NCBI RefSeq assembly: GCF_030503875.2
Contig: NZ_CP129968.2
Coordinates: 2,010,001 to 2,074,000, forward strand
Reading direction: 5' to 3'
Source of the DNA: Marivirga arenosa
GTDB lineage: Bacteria > Bacteroidota > Bacteroidia > Cytophagales > Cyclobacteriaceae
DNA: 64,000 bases
Shown here: piece after piece, positions 1 through 8,493 of the stretch
Position numbering within the stretch: the first letter of the stretch is position 1
How the letters are laid out: the number at the start of each line of letters is the position of its first letter
Program-made: the position numbers and the translations under genes
The notes under the pieces: model-generated
Seen by the model: the letters and a program-made list of their open reading frames with translations, nothing else
Databases searched by the model: none
Told to the model about the DNA's origin: nothing

Positions 1-1
1 A

Positions 2-520
2 GATTTTCTGAAAAGTCTTCATAAAGTACCTAAAGTAATTTTTACTACAGCATATCGCGATTATGCTTTGGAAGGATTTGAACTAAATGCAGTTGATTAC
101 TTATTAAAGCCTATTGTTTTTGAACGCTTTTTTCAGGCTATTCAAAAGTTTTTAGAAAGTCAGCCATCTTCGGTACAAGCTTCTGAGTTAACGAAGACTG
201 ATGAAATTAAGCAGGAGGACTATCTTTTTGTGCAAGCCAAGCGCAAAAACATAAAGATTCAGCTATCAGAGATTTTGTATATAGAAAGCCTTAAGGACTA
301 TATTAGCATACATCTTAGAACTGACAATGTTCAGACAAAAGCTAGTATTAGCAGCTTTTATAAGAAATTAGATCATCGCTTTCTTCGCATACACCGCTCC
401 TTTATTGTAAATAAAGATGTCATCACAGCCTTTACCAAACACGATATTGAAATTGGATCCACAGAGCTTCCAATAGGTGATAGTTATAAGCAGGAAGTCA
501 TGCAGGCCTTGAGTATATAA
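2..520 (+). CDS. LytTR-family response regulator, C-terminal part (truncated by window start)
   Basis: The reading frame is open from base 2 with no start codon, so the 5' end lies outside the window. The visible N-terminal part is the end of a receiver domain: a TTAY segment, then DYLLKP with the conserved lysine-proline of receiver domains. A linker follows and then a LytTR DNA-binding domain (ILYIESLKDYISIHL, then FLRIHRSFIVN). Such proteins are the response half of two-component systems in Bacteroidota, and the partner histidine kinase usually lies just upstream. The TTG at 68 is internal to the receiver domain and is not the start. The family is clear, but the target genes are unknown. 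Confidence 0.9.
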   Translation, partial: DFLKSLHKVPKVIFTTAYRDYALEGFELNAVDYLLKPIVFERFFQAIQKFLESQPSSVQASELTKTDEIKQEDYLFVQAKRKNIKIQLSEILYIESLKDYISIHLRTDNVQTKASISSFYKKLDHRFLRIHRSFIVNKDVITAFTKHDIEIGSTELPIGDSYKQEVMQALSI

Positions 521-995
521 TAGGGAAATTTTTAATTATTAATTGTTGTATCAGATATCTAAAAAAGTGGAATTTTTACTCTAGCATTTAGCTTTCTTGA
601 GAAAATTAAAATGCCTTTAATTTGAAGCAAGCACTGTGGTAATTATATAATCAAACAGACCGTTATACAAATTTTTAATAGAGGCTATCCCTAAAGCTGA
701 TTATTAATTAGTAAAGAGGTATGTCATAGATACCAAAAGACCTGCTATGCAATAATTAAATCTTGGATGAAAAGAATCTTAAGAATAAAGCTAAAGTTTC
801 CTATCCTCAACATATTAGACTATTTTCATTTTTAGCTAAATTATATGAAGAAACGGATTGATAAGAATATGCGAACGTTAATTAGATTTAAGCCTGCGTT
901 GTGTAATCCTATAAGTATATAATTGAGATAAACTTCTACTTAAAATTAATTAATTTTTCTAATTTTAATATAGATTGTACTAATCCTTGCTAGCG
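521..995. other. Intergenic region without recognisable gene
   Basis: This is about 475 bases of AT-rich sequence between the LytTR regulator and the Crp-like gene. I see no convincing reading frame, tRNA or strong terminator in it. It probably contains the promoter for the Crp-like gene and its downstream operon, but no specific element can be named. Confidence 0.5.
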
Positions 996-1592
996 ATGCA
1001 AACCTACTACAAACTTCTGCTGCAGAATATTCAAGAACTCGTACCAATTAAGCAGGAGGATGTCTGCTTGATTGAAGAAGCCTTTAAACCCGTATATCTT
1101 AAAAAAAAGGATTTTTACCTTCGAAAACACGATAGGTCTAACTATATGAATTTTGTAGCTGATGGCTGTTTAAAAGTGTATTCTATAGGAGAGAATGATA
1201 TGGAGCATATTCTCCAGTTTGGAATTGAGGGGTGGTGGGTAAACGATTTGTATTCCTACCTTACAGAAACGCCTTCAACTTTATTTATTCAAGCTATTAC
1301 AGATAGCGTAGTATTGCAGATACACCGTGATAGACTCAATCGCTTGTTTGATGAGGTTCCAATGATGGATAGATTTTTTAGAATAAAAACTCAAAACGGA
1401 TATGTGGCTCTTCAAGATCGTACAATACGAAACATGAGTCAGGCTGCCGAGCAACGTTATATTGAATTTGTAAACCGATATCGTGATATGGAACAACAAA
1501 TTCCCCAATATATGATTGCCTCTTACCTGGGCATTACTCCGGAACACTTAAGCGCTTTACGCAAAAAAATTGCTGATAATATTCGTTCTTAA
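996..1592 (+). CDS. Crp/Fnr-family transcriptional regulator
   Basis: The protein of about 198 residues has a cyclic-nucleotide-binding-like beta-roll in roughly residues 25-115. The C-terminal segment IPQYMIASYLGITPEHLS fits the short helix-turn-helix region of Bacteroidota Crp-like proteins. I chose the ATG at 996 over the in-frame TTG at 987. Its stop is 58 bases before the start of the cyclase gene, in the same direction, so it may control or belong to that operon. It resembles the second Crp-like regulator at 4522 in the C-terminal region. The effector is unknown, and many members of this group do not bind cAMP. Confidence 0.88.
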   Translation: MQTYYKLLLQNIQELVPIKQEDVCLIEEAFKPVYLKKKDFYLRKHDRSNYMNFVADGCLKVYSIGENDMEHILQFGIEGWWVNDLYSYLTETPSTLFIQAITDSVVLQIHRDRLNRLFDEVPMMDRFFRIKTQNGYVALQDRTIRNMSQAAEQRYIEFVNRYRDMEQQIPQYMIASYLGITPEHLSALRKKIADNIRS

Positions 1593-1650
1593 GATATATT
1601 AATGAATGCTGAGTTCGTGATGTCCAACTTTGTTATCAAAAGTTAATATC

Positions 1651-2625
1651 ATGAAAGGAAAATTTTTAATTATCGCATTACTGTTTACCGTACCTGTTGT
1701 TAAGGCACAACAGACAGAAGCAGTTGGAGTAAGTCCGTGGGGTCCTGAAGATGAAATAGGAACCCTTAATATGATGTCTGAAGCTTCTAGGCTTCAAGTA
1801 TTGTTGCAGATTAGTTCTGGTAAAATTTATGATCTGAGTGTAGATTATTTTGTTGGTATGCCTAGTTTCCATTCCTTAGGAGACCCTGGCTATCAGTATT
1901 GGCTCACACATACACCTCATGGAACCATTGTGGATAATCCAAATGGGCGAGGAGAGGAGATGAACCAAAAAGTGAGCTATACTGGAGATGCAGTGTCCAT
2001 GTATACACACATGGGTACCCATATCGATGCCTTGAATCATTTTGGCCTCAATGGAAAAATTTGGAATGGCTTTACTGAGGAAAAGTACTTGGGAGATAAA
2101 GGTTGGAAGAAAACAGGAGCAGAAACTATACCGCCTATTATTTCAAGAGGAGTACTTATCGATGTTGAAGGACAGATAGGTCCATTGCCTAAAAACTATC
2201 GGATTACATCTGCTGATTTAAGAAAGACACTGAAATTGCAACAGATCACATTGAAAAAAGGAGATGTTGTGTTGATTCGGACAGGTCAAGCTAGATTTTA
2301 TCAAGATGCTGGTCAGTATCTCGATCAATATCCTGGCATTAGTCTTGATGCTGTGAAGTGGTTAGTAGAAGAAAAGCAAATTATGCTGTTAGGTGCCGAT
2401 AACCTAAGTTTAGAGGCTTTTCCTCCTGAGATAGAAGACAATTGGGTACCTGTTCACACCTATTTACTTGCAGAAAAGGGGGTTATGTTTATTGAACAAA
2501 TGTTTTTGGAGGATCTAGCTGCTGACCAAGTGTATGTTTTTGCCTTTATGGCTGCTTCTCTAAAACTTAAGGGGGCTAGTGGTGCACCTATGAGACCTTT
2601 GGCTATCCCAGTTAATAAAGATTAG
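1651..2625 (+). CDS. Exported cyclase-family (kynurenine formamidase-like) hydrolase
   Basis: The protein of about 324 residues starts with a signal peptide (MKGKFLIIALLFTVPVVKAQ), so it is probably periplasmic. The diagnostic metal-binding motif of the cyclase family, HMGTHIDALNHF, is present near residue 120. A second region, VVLIRTGQARFY, fits the family's core fold. Members are metal-dependent hydrolases acting on amide or lactone bonds; the substrate cannot be told. The ATG at 1651 begins the signal peptide directly, so it is preferred over the upstream TTG at 1630. The next gene starts 5 bases after its stop, which points to an operon. Confidence 0.87.
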   Translation: MKGKFLIIALLFTVPVVKAQQTEAVGVSPWGPEDEIGTLNMMSEASRLQVLLQISSGKIYDLSVDYFVGMPSFHSLGDPGYQYWLTHTPHGTIVDNPNGRGEEMNQKVSYTGDAVSMYTHMGTHIDALNHFGLNGKIWNGFTEEKYLGDKGWKKTGAETIPPIISRGVLIDVEGQIGPLPKNYRITSADLRKTLKLQQITLKKGDVVLIRTGQARFYQDAGQYLDQYPGISLDAVKWLVEEKQIMLLGADNLSLEAFPPEIEDNWVPVHTYLLAEKGVMFIEQMFLEDLAADQVYVFAFMAASLKLKGASGAPMRPLAIPVNKD

Positions 2626-2630
2626 AACCA

Positions 2631-3074
2631 GTGAGTTCTCAATATTTACTTGTACTATCCGTGACTGTAGGTGTCATGGTAGTCATTCAGGGAGGCATCA
2701 ATGCTCGTCTAGGGATGATGCTCAGTAATACATTACTAGCAACATCCATTGCATTATTGTTGAGTGCTATTATTACTCTTATAGCATTTTTCATTACAAC
2801 TAAGGAATACCCAACTGTGAATCAAATAAAAAATATTCCAATTTATTGGTACATGGGAGGACTATTTAGTTTCTCAGGCCTGTCACTTTTTTACTATGTG
2901 ATTCCTAGACTTGGGATATCTACTGTCGTAACTTTTGGCCTTACAGGTCAAATAATTTTTGCAAGTATTGCGGCACATTATGGGTGGTTTGGAATGCCTA
3001 TTGAACAAATCTCAATAAAAAAAATCATAGGAATGCTCATTATGATTATGGGTTTGACAGTAATTAAATACTAA
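2631..3074 (+). CDS. YdcZ/DUF606-type small membrane transporter
   Basis: The 147-residue protein is almost entirely hydrophobic, with about five membrane segments. It opens with a glycine-rich first helix containing QGGINARLG, typical of the YdcZ (DUF606) branch of the drug/metabolite transporter superfamily. These half-size proteins are thought to work as dimers; substrates are mostly unknown. The start codon is GTG at 2631, 5 bases after the cyclase stop, and the next gene begins 3 bases after its own stop. Its place between a hydrolase and two modifying enzymes suggests export or uptake of the compound they act on, which is inference. Confidence 0.8.
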   Translation: MSSQYLLVLSVTVGVMVVIQGGINARLGMMLSNTLLATSIALLLSAIITLIAFFITTKEYPTVNQIKNIPIYWYMGGLFSFSGLSLFYYVIPRLGISTVVTFGLTGQIIFASIAAHYGWFGMPIEQISIKKIIGMLIMIMGLTVIKY

Positions 3075-3077
3075 ATA

Positions 3078-3797
3078 ATGAATAAGAATAAAAACATAGA
3101 GAATCTTATCAGTTTATGGCGGTTGGTTGGTCAAATAGGTGGAGATCACCTGATAACTGATCGCTATGAATTGAGTGCTGTGACACTCTCAGAATGGCCA
3201 AATAGAATATGGTTTAATGGTTATATTGATACGGAACTGTTGGAGCATCTTTCTAATAATTACAAACTCAAAGATTTTACTTTTCCGCTAATGGGCGAGT
3301 CATCAGTACATAATGAAAAAATATTTAGAAAAGCTGAATTTGATTTGAAATCTCTACAGTATGGTATGTTGAAACAACTAGAAGGAATCAATCTAGCTGA
3401 TGATCGAGTTAAAGTCGTCAAAGTAACTGAACCAAATCAGGCATATATCTGGTCTAATTTGTTTGAGGCATCTTTTGGCTATATGATTCACCCGGACACA
3501 GTTGCATTGACTATGAAAGTAGTCGACTATTATATAGCTACATATGAGGATCAACCTGTTGGTACTGCAGTTTTATTCTTCAGTAATTCTGATATCGCGG
3601 GCATTCATTCGATGGGTATAATACCTGAGATGAGAAAGAATGGATTTGCTCGCAGCCTTCTTTTGCAGACCTTAAAAATAGCTGAAGATAAAGGAGCTAA
3701 CTGGGCCACTCTACAAGCTTCTGATAGCGGAAGACCGTTATATAAGCAAGTGGGCTTTAAAGAAGAATTTATTATTAAAAATTATATTAAAAGTTAA
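3078..3797 (+). CDS. GNAT-family N-acetyltransferase
   Basis: This is a 239-residue protein with a GNAT domain in the C-terminal half. The acetyl-CoA-binding region is IIPEMRKNGFARSLLLQTL near residue 180, with the usual R-x-x-G/A pattern, followed by LYKQVGFKEEF near the end. The N-terminal 110 residues are not a domain I recognise. The start ATG is 3 bases after the transporter gene. The substrate is unknown; a small molecule shared with the rest of the operon is plausible. Confidence 0.85.
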   Translation: MNKNKNIENLISLWRLVGQIGGDHLITDRYELSAVTLSEWPNRIWFNGYIDTELLEHLSNNYKLKDFTFPLMGESSVHNEKIFRKAEFDLKSLQYGMLKQLEGINLADDRVKVVKVTEPNQAYIWSNLFEASFGYMIHPDTVALTMKVVDYYIATYEDQPVGTAVLFFSNSDIAGIHSMGIIPEMRKNGFARSLLLQTLKIAEDKGANWATLQASDSGRPLYKQVGFKEEFIIKNYIKS

Positions 3798-3804
3798 TGT
3801 TATT

Positions 3805-4434
3805 ATGAAATTAATTGAAAATTTAAATTGGCGATATGCTACCAAAAAATTTAATCCAGTAAGAAAGGTAACCAGTGAGGATTTAGAAAAGCTGAAGGAG
3901 GCTGTACGATTGTCAGTATCTTCCTATGGTCTGCAGTTATATCGAATTCTAATTATATCTAACGAAGAGGTGAGACAACAATTGCGCAAAGAATCGTGGG
4001 ATCAGGCTCAAATTACTGATGCTTCGCACCTTTTTGTATTTTGTAATTGTACCAATAATTATGGTAATCATGTGGATGACTATATTAAACGCATTGAAGA
4101 CGCAACAGGTGAAAATACTGAGGAGCTGATTAATTATGCAAGTTTTATAAAATCTAATATTGACAATATGTCTATTCTGGAAAGACAAAGTTGGACAGAA
4201 AAGCAGACATACCTTGCTTTAAACAATTTACTGATTGCTTGTGCTGAATTAAAGATTGATGCCTGCCCTATGGAGGGATTTGATAATGAAAGATACAATC
4301 AAATTCTAGGATTAGATGAAATGGGGTTGAATGCAGCAGTAATTGCTCCTGTAGGATACAGACATTTTGATGATGCAGCTATAAAAAATCCGAAGGTTAG
4401 AAAACCATCAGATTTATTATTTATAAATGTGTAA
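3805..4434 (+). CDS. NAD(P)H-dependent nitroreductase-family oxidoreductase
   Basis: The 209-residue protein has the layout of an NfsB-like flavin reductase: an RYATKKFNP motif at the N-terminus that contacts FMN, a central SSYGLQLYRI segment, and a C-terminal part with PMEGFD and VGYR. Family members use FMN and NAD(P)H to reduce nitro groups, quinones and similar electron acceptors in the cytoplasm. It starts 7 bases after the acetyltransferase and is the last gene before a strong hairpin terminator, so it closes the operon that begins at 996 or 1651. Confidence 0.9.
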   Translation: MKLIENLNWRYATKKFNPVRKVTSEDLEKLKEAVRLSVSSYGLQLYRILIISNEEVRQQLRKESWDQAQITDASHLFVFCNCTNNYGNHVDDYIKRIEDATGENTEELINYASFIKSNIDNMSILERQSWTEKQTYLALNNLLIACAELKIDACPMEGFDNERYNQILGLDEMGLNAAVIAPVGYRHFDDAAIKNPKVRKPSDLLFINV

Positions 4435-4456
4435 TCTATCCTAATCATTCATTATT

Positions 4457-4489
4457 AAGGATCAATACTCAACTGTTGATCCTTTTTTT
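4457..4489 (+). terminator. Rho-independent terminator after nitroreductase gene
   Basis: A 9-base-pair perfect stem (AAGGATCAA with TTGATCCTT) encloses a 10-base loop and runs into a T-tract. It lies 23 bases after the nitroreductase stop and before the next gene on the same strand. Confidence 0.85.
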
Positions 4490-4521
4490 GTATTTTTATC
4501 TTTAGGTAAAATTGCATCATC

Positions 4522-5097
4522 ATGGAAAATGAGCTTACAAAATTAATCTCAAGATTTATGGCCTTAACAGATGAAGAGAGTAAGGCATTCGTGGAGTGTA
4601 TTCCAATTCGGAATTTCACAAAAGGTACAATCCTATTAAGTCAAGGACAAGTTTCCAGATCCTCTTATTTTATCATTGAGGGTTGTGTTAGAAAGTACTA
4701 TATTATTAATGGTGAAGAGAAGACAACTAATTTCTATGTCGAAGATGAGGCTGTTTCTTCTTTGCAAAGTTATATGCAAAAAACACCTGCTAGTCATTAT
4801 TTTGAGTGTGTTGAGGATTGTAGACTTGCCGTTCTTTCTTATGATAAAGAGCAAGAACTTTTCAAACGAGTTCCGAGATATGAAAACCTATGTCGCAACT
4901 CTGTTGAGAACGATTTTGGTATGCAGCAAGAGGCATTGGCTAATTACATGACCTCAACACCAGAGGATAGGTATAAGAATTTATTGGATAACAGATTAGA
5001 TTTAATCAATCGCATACCACAATATGTTTTAGCGAGCTACTTAGGGGTTAAACCTGAATCTCTCAGCAGAATAAGGAAAAGAATTGCTTCTAAATAG
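4522..5097 (+). CDS. Crp/Fnr-family transcriptional regulator
   Basis: The 191-residue protein has a cyclic-nucleotide-binding-like beta-roll (about residues 25-110) and a C-terminal IPQYVLASYLGVKPESLSRI segment that fits the helix-turn-helix region. The layout matches the regulator at 996, so the two are probably paralogues flanking the same operon. The terminator at 4457 separates it from the preceding genes, so it should have its own promoter in the 32 bases before its ATG or read through weakly. The ligand is unknown. Confidence 0.88.
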   Translation: MENELTKLISRFMALTDEESKAFVECIPIRNFTKGTILLSQGQVSRSSYFIIEGCVRKYYIINGEEKTTNFYVEDEAVSSLQSYMQKTPASHYFECVEDCRLAVLSYDKEQELFKRVPRYENLCRNSVENDFGMQQEALANYMTSTPEDRYKNLLDNRLDLINRIPQYVLASYLGVKPESLSRIRKRIASK

Positions 5098-5202
5098 AAA
5101 TAGTAAACTTGAATTTAAATTGTTGACTTGATAAGGCTATCAAAAGGATACTTCATATTTTACTATGAAGTACCCTACATTCAAACCCAATACTACCACG
5201 GC

Positions 5203-5532
5203 TTATTTTTCTCTTTCAATAACTTTAACGGTTCTGTAATCAAATACCCCCATAGAGATAAGTCGTAGCAAGAGGTTGGATTTAGTTTCAATTGTGTATT
5301 TATCAACTTCCATTTCTTTCACTAATTCATCCACATTGCTCTCTTTTAAATTAACACCAAAAAGATGGATGTCACCTGATTTCCTAAAAGTTAAATCTTT
5401 GGTCTTTTCACCAAATATTTTTCCACCATTTTCAAATGGTTCTGTTTTGGTATTCACTGCAAATTGTTGCACTGAACACGATGCTAGCGTCATAGCTACT
5501 AACACTCCAAATGCGATTTTTTGTAATTTCAT
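5203..5532 (-). CDS. Small lipoprotein, possibly Bor-like
   Basis: The 109-residue protein starts with a lipoprotein signal (LVAMTLASCS, lipobox cysteine at about residue 19), so it should be anchored in a membrane. The remainder has a short QQF start, a middle part with FGVNLKES, and a C-terminal LISMGVFDYRTVKV segment. This layout recalls the phage lambda Bor/Iss lipoproteins, where a similar hydrophobic turn near the end is typical. That resemblance is by eye only. It is convergent with the Crp-like gene at 4522. Confidence 0.7.
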   Translation of the reverse strand: MKLQKIAFGVLVAMTLASCSVQQFAVNTKTEPFENGGKIFGEKTKDLTFRKSGDIHLFGVNLKESNVDELVKEMEVDKYTIETKSNLLLRLISMGVFDYRTVKVIEREK

Positions 5533-5618
5533 AACTTTTAAATTTTAATTATAAAACAAAATTACCGCTAGATTCACGCCCATTCATTGACGTTGGTTAA
5601 GAACCATTTTATATTCAA

Positions 5619-6278
5619 CTACCATTCTCTTATTTTATCTTTATGCCAAAACTGTCCGCTTTCAACATCGTTGTTTAATAAATTTAAAATATCAACAGCT
5701 ACATCTTGAGGTAACCTGGGAGCTATTTTTCCTCCCATATCTGTTTGTGTCCATCCTGGATCTAGAGCCGATACTTTGATTTGTTTTTCCTCTAATCGTT
5801 TTGCCAGCAACTTGGTATACATATTCAAGGCCGTTTTTGACATTTTGTAATGTGGCTGAAAGGCATCAAAGTTTTGTTCGCTAAAAGAGCCCCAGTCAGA
5901 CGTTATATTTATAATATGTGCATTGGGAGTAAATAGTGATAATAGTTTTTCGGTGAGTTCAATAGTCCCAAAGACATTGACATCGAATGTCTTTTTCAAT
6001 TGTTCCATTTTGATTTCTGACGTATTCCATTTTTCTAGTAATACACCTGCATTATTGATTAAAAAGTCTATTTTGATATTTCCAATTTTTTCCACAAATT
6101 CAGCAATTGAATGACTATCTGACAAATCAAGTTTCAAACATTTAAAGTTTGAAAGGTTTAATACATGGTTTCCAGCTGTTGAGCTCCCAATAATTTGACA
6201 ATTTTCATTATCTAACAGAAGTTTTACTGTCGCCAAACCAATGCCTCTACTGCTTCCTGTAACTATTCCGTATTTCAT
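5619..6278 (-). CDS. Short-chain dehydrogenase/reductase
   Basis: The 219-residue protein shows the classical SDR pattern: TGSSRGIGLA nucleotide-binding loop at residues 7-16, NNAGV in the middle, and the catalytic YKMSK (Tyr-x-x-x-Lys). These cytoplasmic enzymes use NAD(P)H to reduce or oxidise carbonyl and hydroxyl groups. Its start codon overlaps the end of the upstream esterase-fold gene by 4 bases (ATGA type), so the two are translationally coupled. The substrate is unknown. Confidence 0.9.
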   Translation of the reverse strand: MKYGIVTGSSRGIGLATVKLLLDNENCQIIGSSTAGNHVLNLSNFKCLKLDLSDSHSIAEFVEKIGNIKIDFLINNAGVLLEKWNTSEIKMEQLKKTFDVNVFGTIELTEKLLSLFTPNAHIINITSDWGSFSEQNFDAFQPHYKMSKTALNMYTKLLAKRLEEKQIKVSALDPGWTQTDMGGKIAPRLPQDVAVDILNLLNNDVESGQFWHKDKIREW

Positions 6279-7519
6279 AATATCTTTTTTGACTCTGTAA
6301 TATACTTTTCTAGTTCAGGTTCATTATTCTTTCTTGCAATTTGAATGGCCTTTTTATAACATTTCTTAGCATCCTCAACTTTACCCATTACCTTATAATA
6401 GTTTCCTTTTTCAAAATGAAAAATCGAAGCATCAGGGAATTTATCAAGCCCTAATTCTAAAATCTCTATAGCATCTTTAAATTGGTTGTTTTCAAAATAA
6501 AAACTGGAAAATCTGTTGAACCATCTGGCTTGTCGATAATAATTTTTGATAAAGTTTTTACCATCAAATTCGAGTAATAGCTTCTCGAAAATTTTAAAAT
6601 TATTTTCTTTATAGGCTTGTAACAAAAGATAATGTTTTGTGTCAGAGTGAATCTCTTCTGAAATTTGATATTTTTCTCCTCTATCTTGATAATGTTTTTT
6701 AAGCTTTTCAATACCACCAAAATCTAAAAACTCATTAATTGAATAAAACCTGATTGGACCATAGTCACTAAAAAATAGTATTAATCCTTCGTTTAGGGTA
6801 GTTAATGGGGTTGTGTAATGATTCTCTTTATCTGAGAGATTGTATTTCCATTGAATGTTATTTGAAGAATTTGTTCGAAAAATAGAATCTAAGGAAGACA
6901 TGGATTCTGTTGCCCAGTTTTCAATAGTTCCTAGTACTGTATATAGTTTCAAATCATGTTTTGTGTTGTTTTTTAACGTTCTAATTACCATTTCCAATCG
7001 GTCTTGTGAAATATGAGTAGGGCTAGCTAAAAGAAACCCATTAAAAAGAGAAGGTTTGGTCGCACATATTTCAACACCAAGTCCAGCTGCCATTTCCCAA
7101 CCAAAATAAAATTGTTCATTAAGTGTTTTATATTTTGAGTTTATCTCAGGAATCAATTCTTTTTCCAAGAATTGAATAAATTTTGAAGACTCATTATAAA
7201 ATAGATGACGTCTTTTTACAGCATCTGTGTTAATTCCGACAACAATGAATTCTGGCACAATTTCTTGCCAAGTAAGATTTTGCTGAAATACGATGCCATT
7301 CAAGAAGTAGCGTTGTGCATCTATTACATAAAGAACTGGATATTTTTTTAAATTTTCTTCATAATTAGTTGGTAAGAAAATTTGGATGTCTCGTTCTTCT
7401 TGTAAAATATCAGACTTTAGAATTATTGAATTACCAAATACTTTTCCTTCATTTAAATTTTGAGACACAACTTTGTTTATTGTAAAAAGTAGGATCAATA
7501 GGTAAAGATTTTTTGTCAT
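6275..7519 (-). CDS. Exported esterase-fold protein with TPR tail; nucleophile serine replaced
   Basis: The 414-residue protein has a signal peptide (to about VVSQ, residue 20), an alpha/beta-hydrolase region of the putative-esterase (Fes/IroE-like) family at about 30-260 (EERDIQIFLP, YPVLYVIDAQR, FIVVGINTD), and a C-terminal tetratricopeptide region (about 340-410). The nucleophile elbow reads G140-W-E-M-A, so the usual Gly-x-Ser-x-Gly serine is glutamate. The candidate histidine remains in NHYTTPL. It may therefore be a binding protein or an unusual hydrolase. A paralogue lies at 16739. It overlaps the SDR gene by 4 bases and follows the NTF2-like gene by 21 bases. Confidence 0.82.
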   Translation of the reverse strand: MTKNLYLLILLFTINKVVSQNLNEGKVFGNSIILKSDILQEERDIQIFLPTNYEENLKKYPVLYVIDAQRYFLNGIVFQQNLTWQEIVPEFIVVGINTDAVKRRHLFYNESSKFIQFLEKELIPEINSKYKTLNEQFYFGWEMAAGLGVEICATKPSLFNGFLLASPTHISQDRLEMVIRTLKNNTKHDLKLYTVLGTIENWATESMSSLDSIFRTNSSNNIQWKYNLSDKENHYTTPLTTLNEGLILFFSDYGPIRFYSINEFLDFGGIEKLKKHYQDRGEKYQISEEIHSDTKHYLLLQAYKENNFKIFEKLLLEFDGKNFIKNYYRQARWFNRFSSFYFENNQFKDAIEILELGLDKFPDASIFHFEKGNYYKVMGKVEDAKKCYKKAIQIARKNNEPELEKYITESKKIL

Positions 7520-7540
7520 AATATTTTTGCAATTAGTATT

Positions 7541-8002
7541 TTACCAATACTCAGTAATCTTATAAATTTTCCCATTCTTAAACTCAAAAAGTGCCATTTG
7601 CGCATCACCTCTAATAACTTTACCGTCTTCTTTAGAGATAAAGCGTTTGCTAACTGTAATTGCATTTAAGCCATAAATAATGTTTTCTATTTTAATATCA
7701 ATAACGCTTCCGTCATAGCCACCATTCTCTTGATTACGTTTGTAGCCATTGTACAGGTCTTCTCTTGTATATATCCCACCATATTTTGGATGTACATAGG
7801 TAAAATCGTCTGTAAACAAGTCAAAGATGTTATCTATGTCCTCCAGGATTGAGTTTTGTTGAAATACTTTTAGGTTGAGCTCATAATACTGATTCAGAAC
7901 ATAATTGAGTGAATCTTTATGATTAAGATTACTTTGTTGAGCTTGGGCCAAATGAAGGCCACTATGTAATAGTGCTAAGAGAATGATAGATTTTAGTTTC
8001 AT
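7541..8002 (-). CDS. Exported NTF2-like (SnoaL/DUF4440) protein
   Basis: The 153-residue protein has a signal peptide ending near AQAQQ (residue 22) and one NTF2-like domain (LFTDDFTYVHPKYG, then a C-terminal FEFKNGKIYKITEYW). This cone-shaped fold occurs in many small enzymes and binding proteins; the ligand here cannot be inferred. It begins 4 bases after the truncated acetyltransferase gene upstream and precedes the esterase-fold gene by 21 bases, so the three are probably co-transcribed. Confidence 0.82.
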   Translation of the reverse strand: MKLKSIILLALLHSGLHLAQAQQSNLNHKDSLNYVLNQYYELNLKVFQQNSILEDIDNIFDLFTDDFTYVHPKYGGIYTREDLYNGYKRNQENGGYDGSVIDIKIENIIYGLNAITVSKRFISKEDGKVIRGDAQMALFEFKNGKIYKITEYW

Positions 8003-8006
8003 TTTT

Positions 8007-8303
8007 TTATTTAATTAATTTCACATGTAAAATTGGATAGGGTTTTCCAGAAACATCCAATTCGGATCTTCTTATGGTTTCAAAGCCACAATGTTTGTAG
8101 AACCCTTCTGCATGTCCGTTCTGTTCATTTACATCAACTTTTGAAACTCTTAAATGGTTGATGACATATTCTAATAGTGTTTTACCTATTCTTTTACCTC
8201 TATGCTCTGGGTTAATGTACAGCATTTCTATATTTTGATTAGCCACATCAAAGAATTCGATTATTTTATAATTTGCATCTATTGTTGACCTTAGGTTTAA
8301 CAT
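8007..8303 (-). pseudogene. GNAT acetyltransferase, N-terminally truncated duplicate
   Basis: This 98-residue reading frame matches residues from about 48 to the end of the 147-residue acetyltransferase at 12244. The shared core includes HRGKRIGKTLLE, KVDVNEQN and FYKHCGFETI, and the DNA is similar too. The first 48 or so residues of the fold are missing. I see no remnant of them in the 190 bases upstream. The acetyl-CoA-binding loop is intact, but without the first strand and helices the domain is probably non-functional. It could still be translated, because the frame is open and lies 4 bases before the NTF2-like gene. Confidence 0.72.
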
Positions 8304-8493
8304 GTTCTTTTATTAAACAGAATAACGCTTTCGCATCTTTTGAGACTGTTTTTCTTATGCTTATCATTTTATAGGAATGTCTTCTGTTAATATTTTTTTA
8401 TCATAATAAGCTTCTTATTACTATAGGTTATTTTAGATGCTTTATAAAAAAATTAAAATAGCTCTAATTACTCATTTTGAATTTATGCAGTAT

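Noticed and set aside
521..995. Possible remnant of a gene in the first intergenic region.
   Set aside because: Translations in all frames are short and show no recognisable motif.
4676..4951. Plus-strand frame within the second Crp-like gene.
   Set aside because: It is an out-of-frame reading of a clear Crp/Fnr gene.
5149..5172. Hairpin TACTTCAT/ATGAAGTA between convergent genes as a terminator.
   Set aside because: The stem is AT-rich and short and no T-run follows; support is weak.
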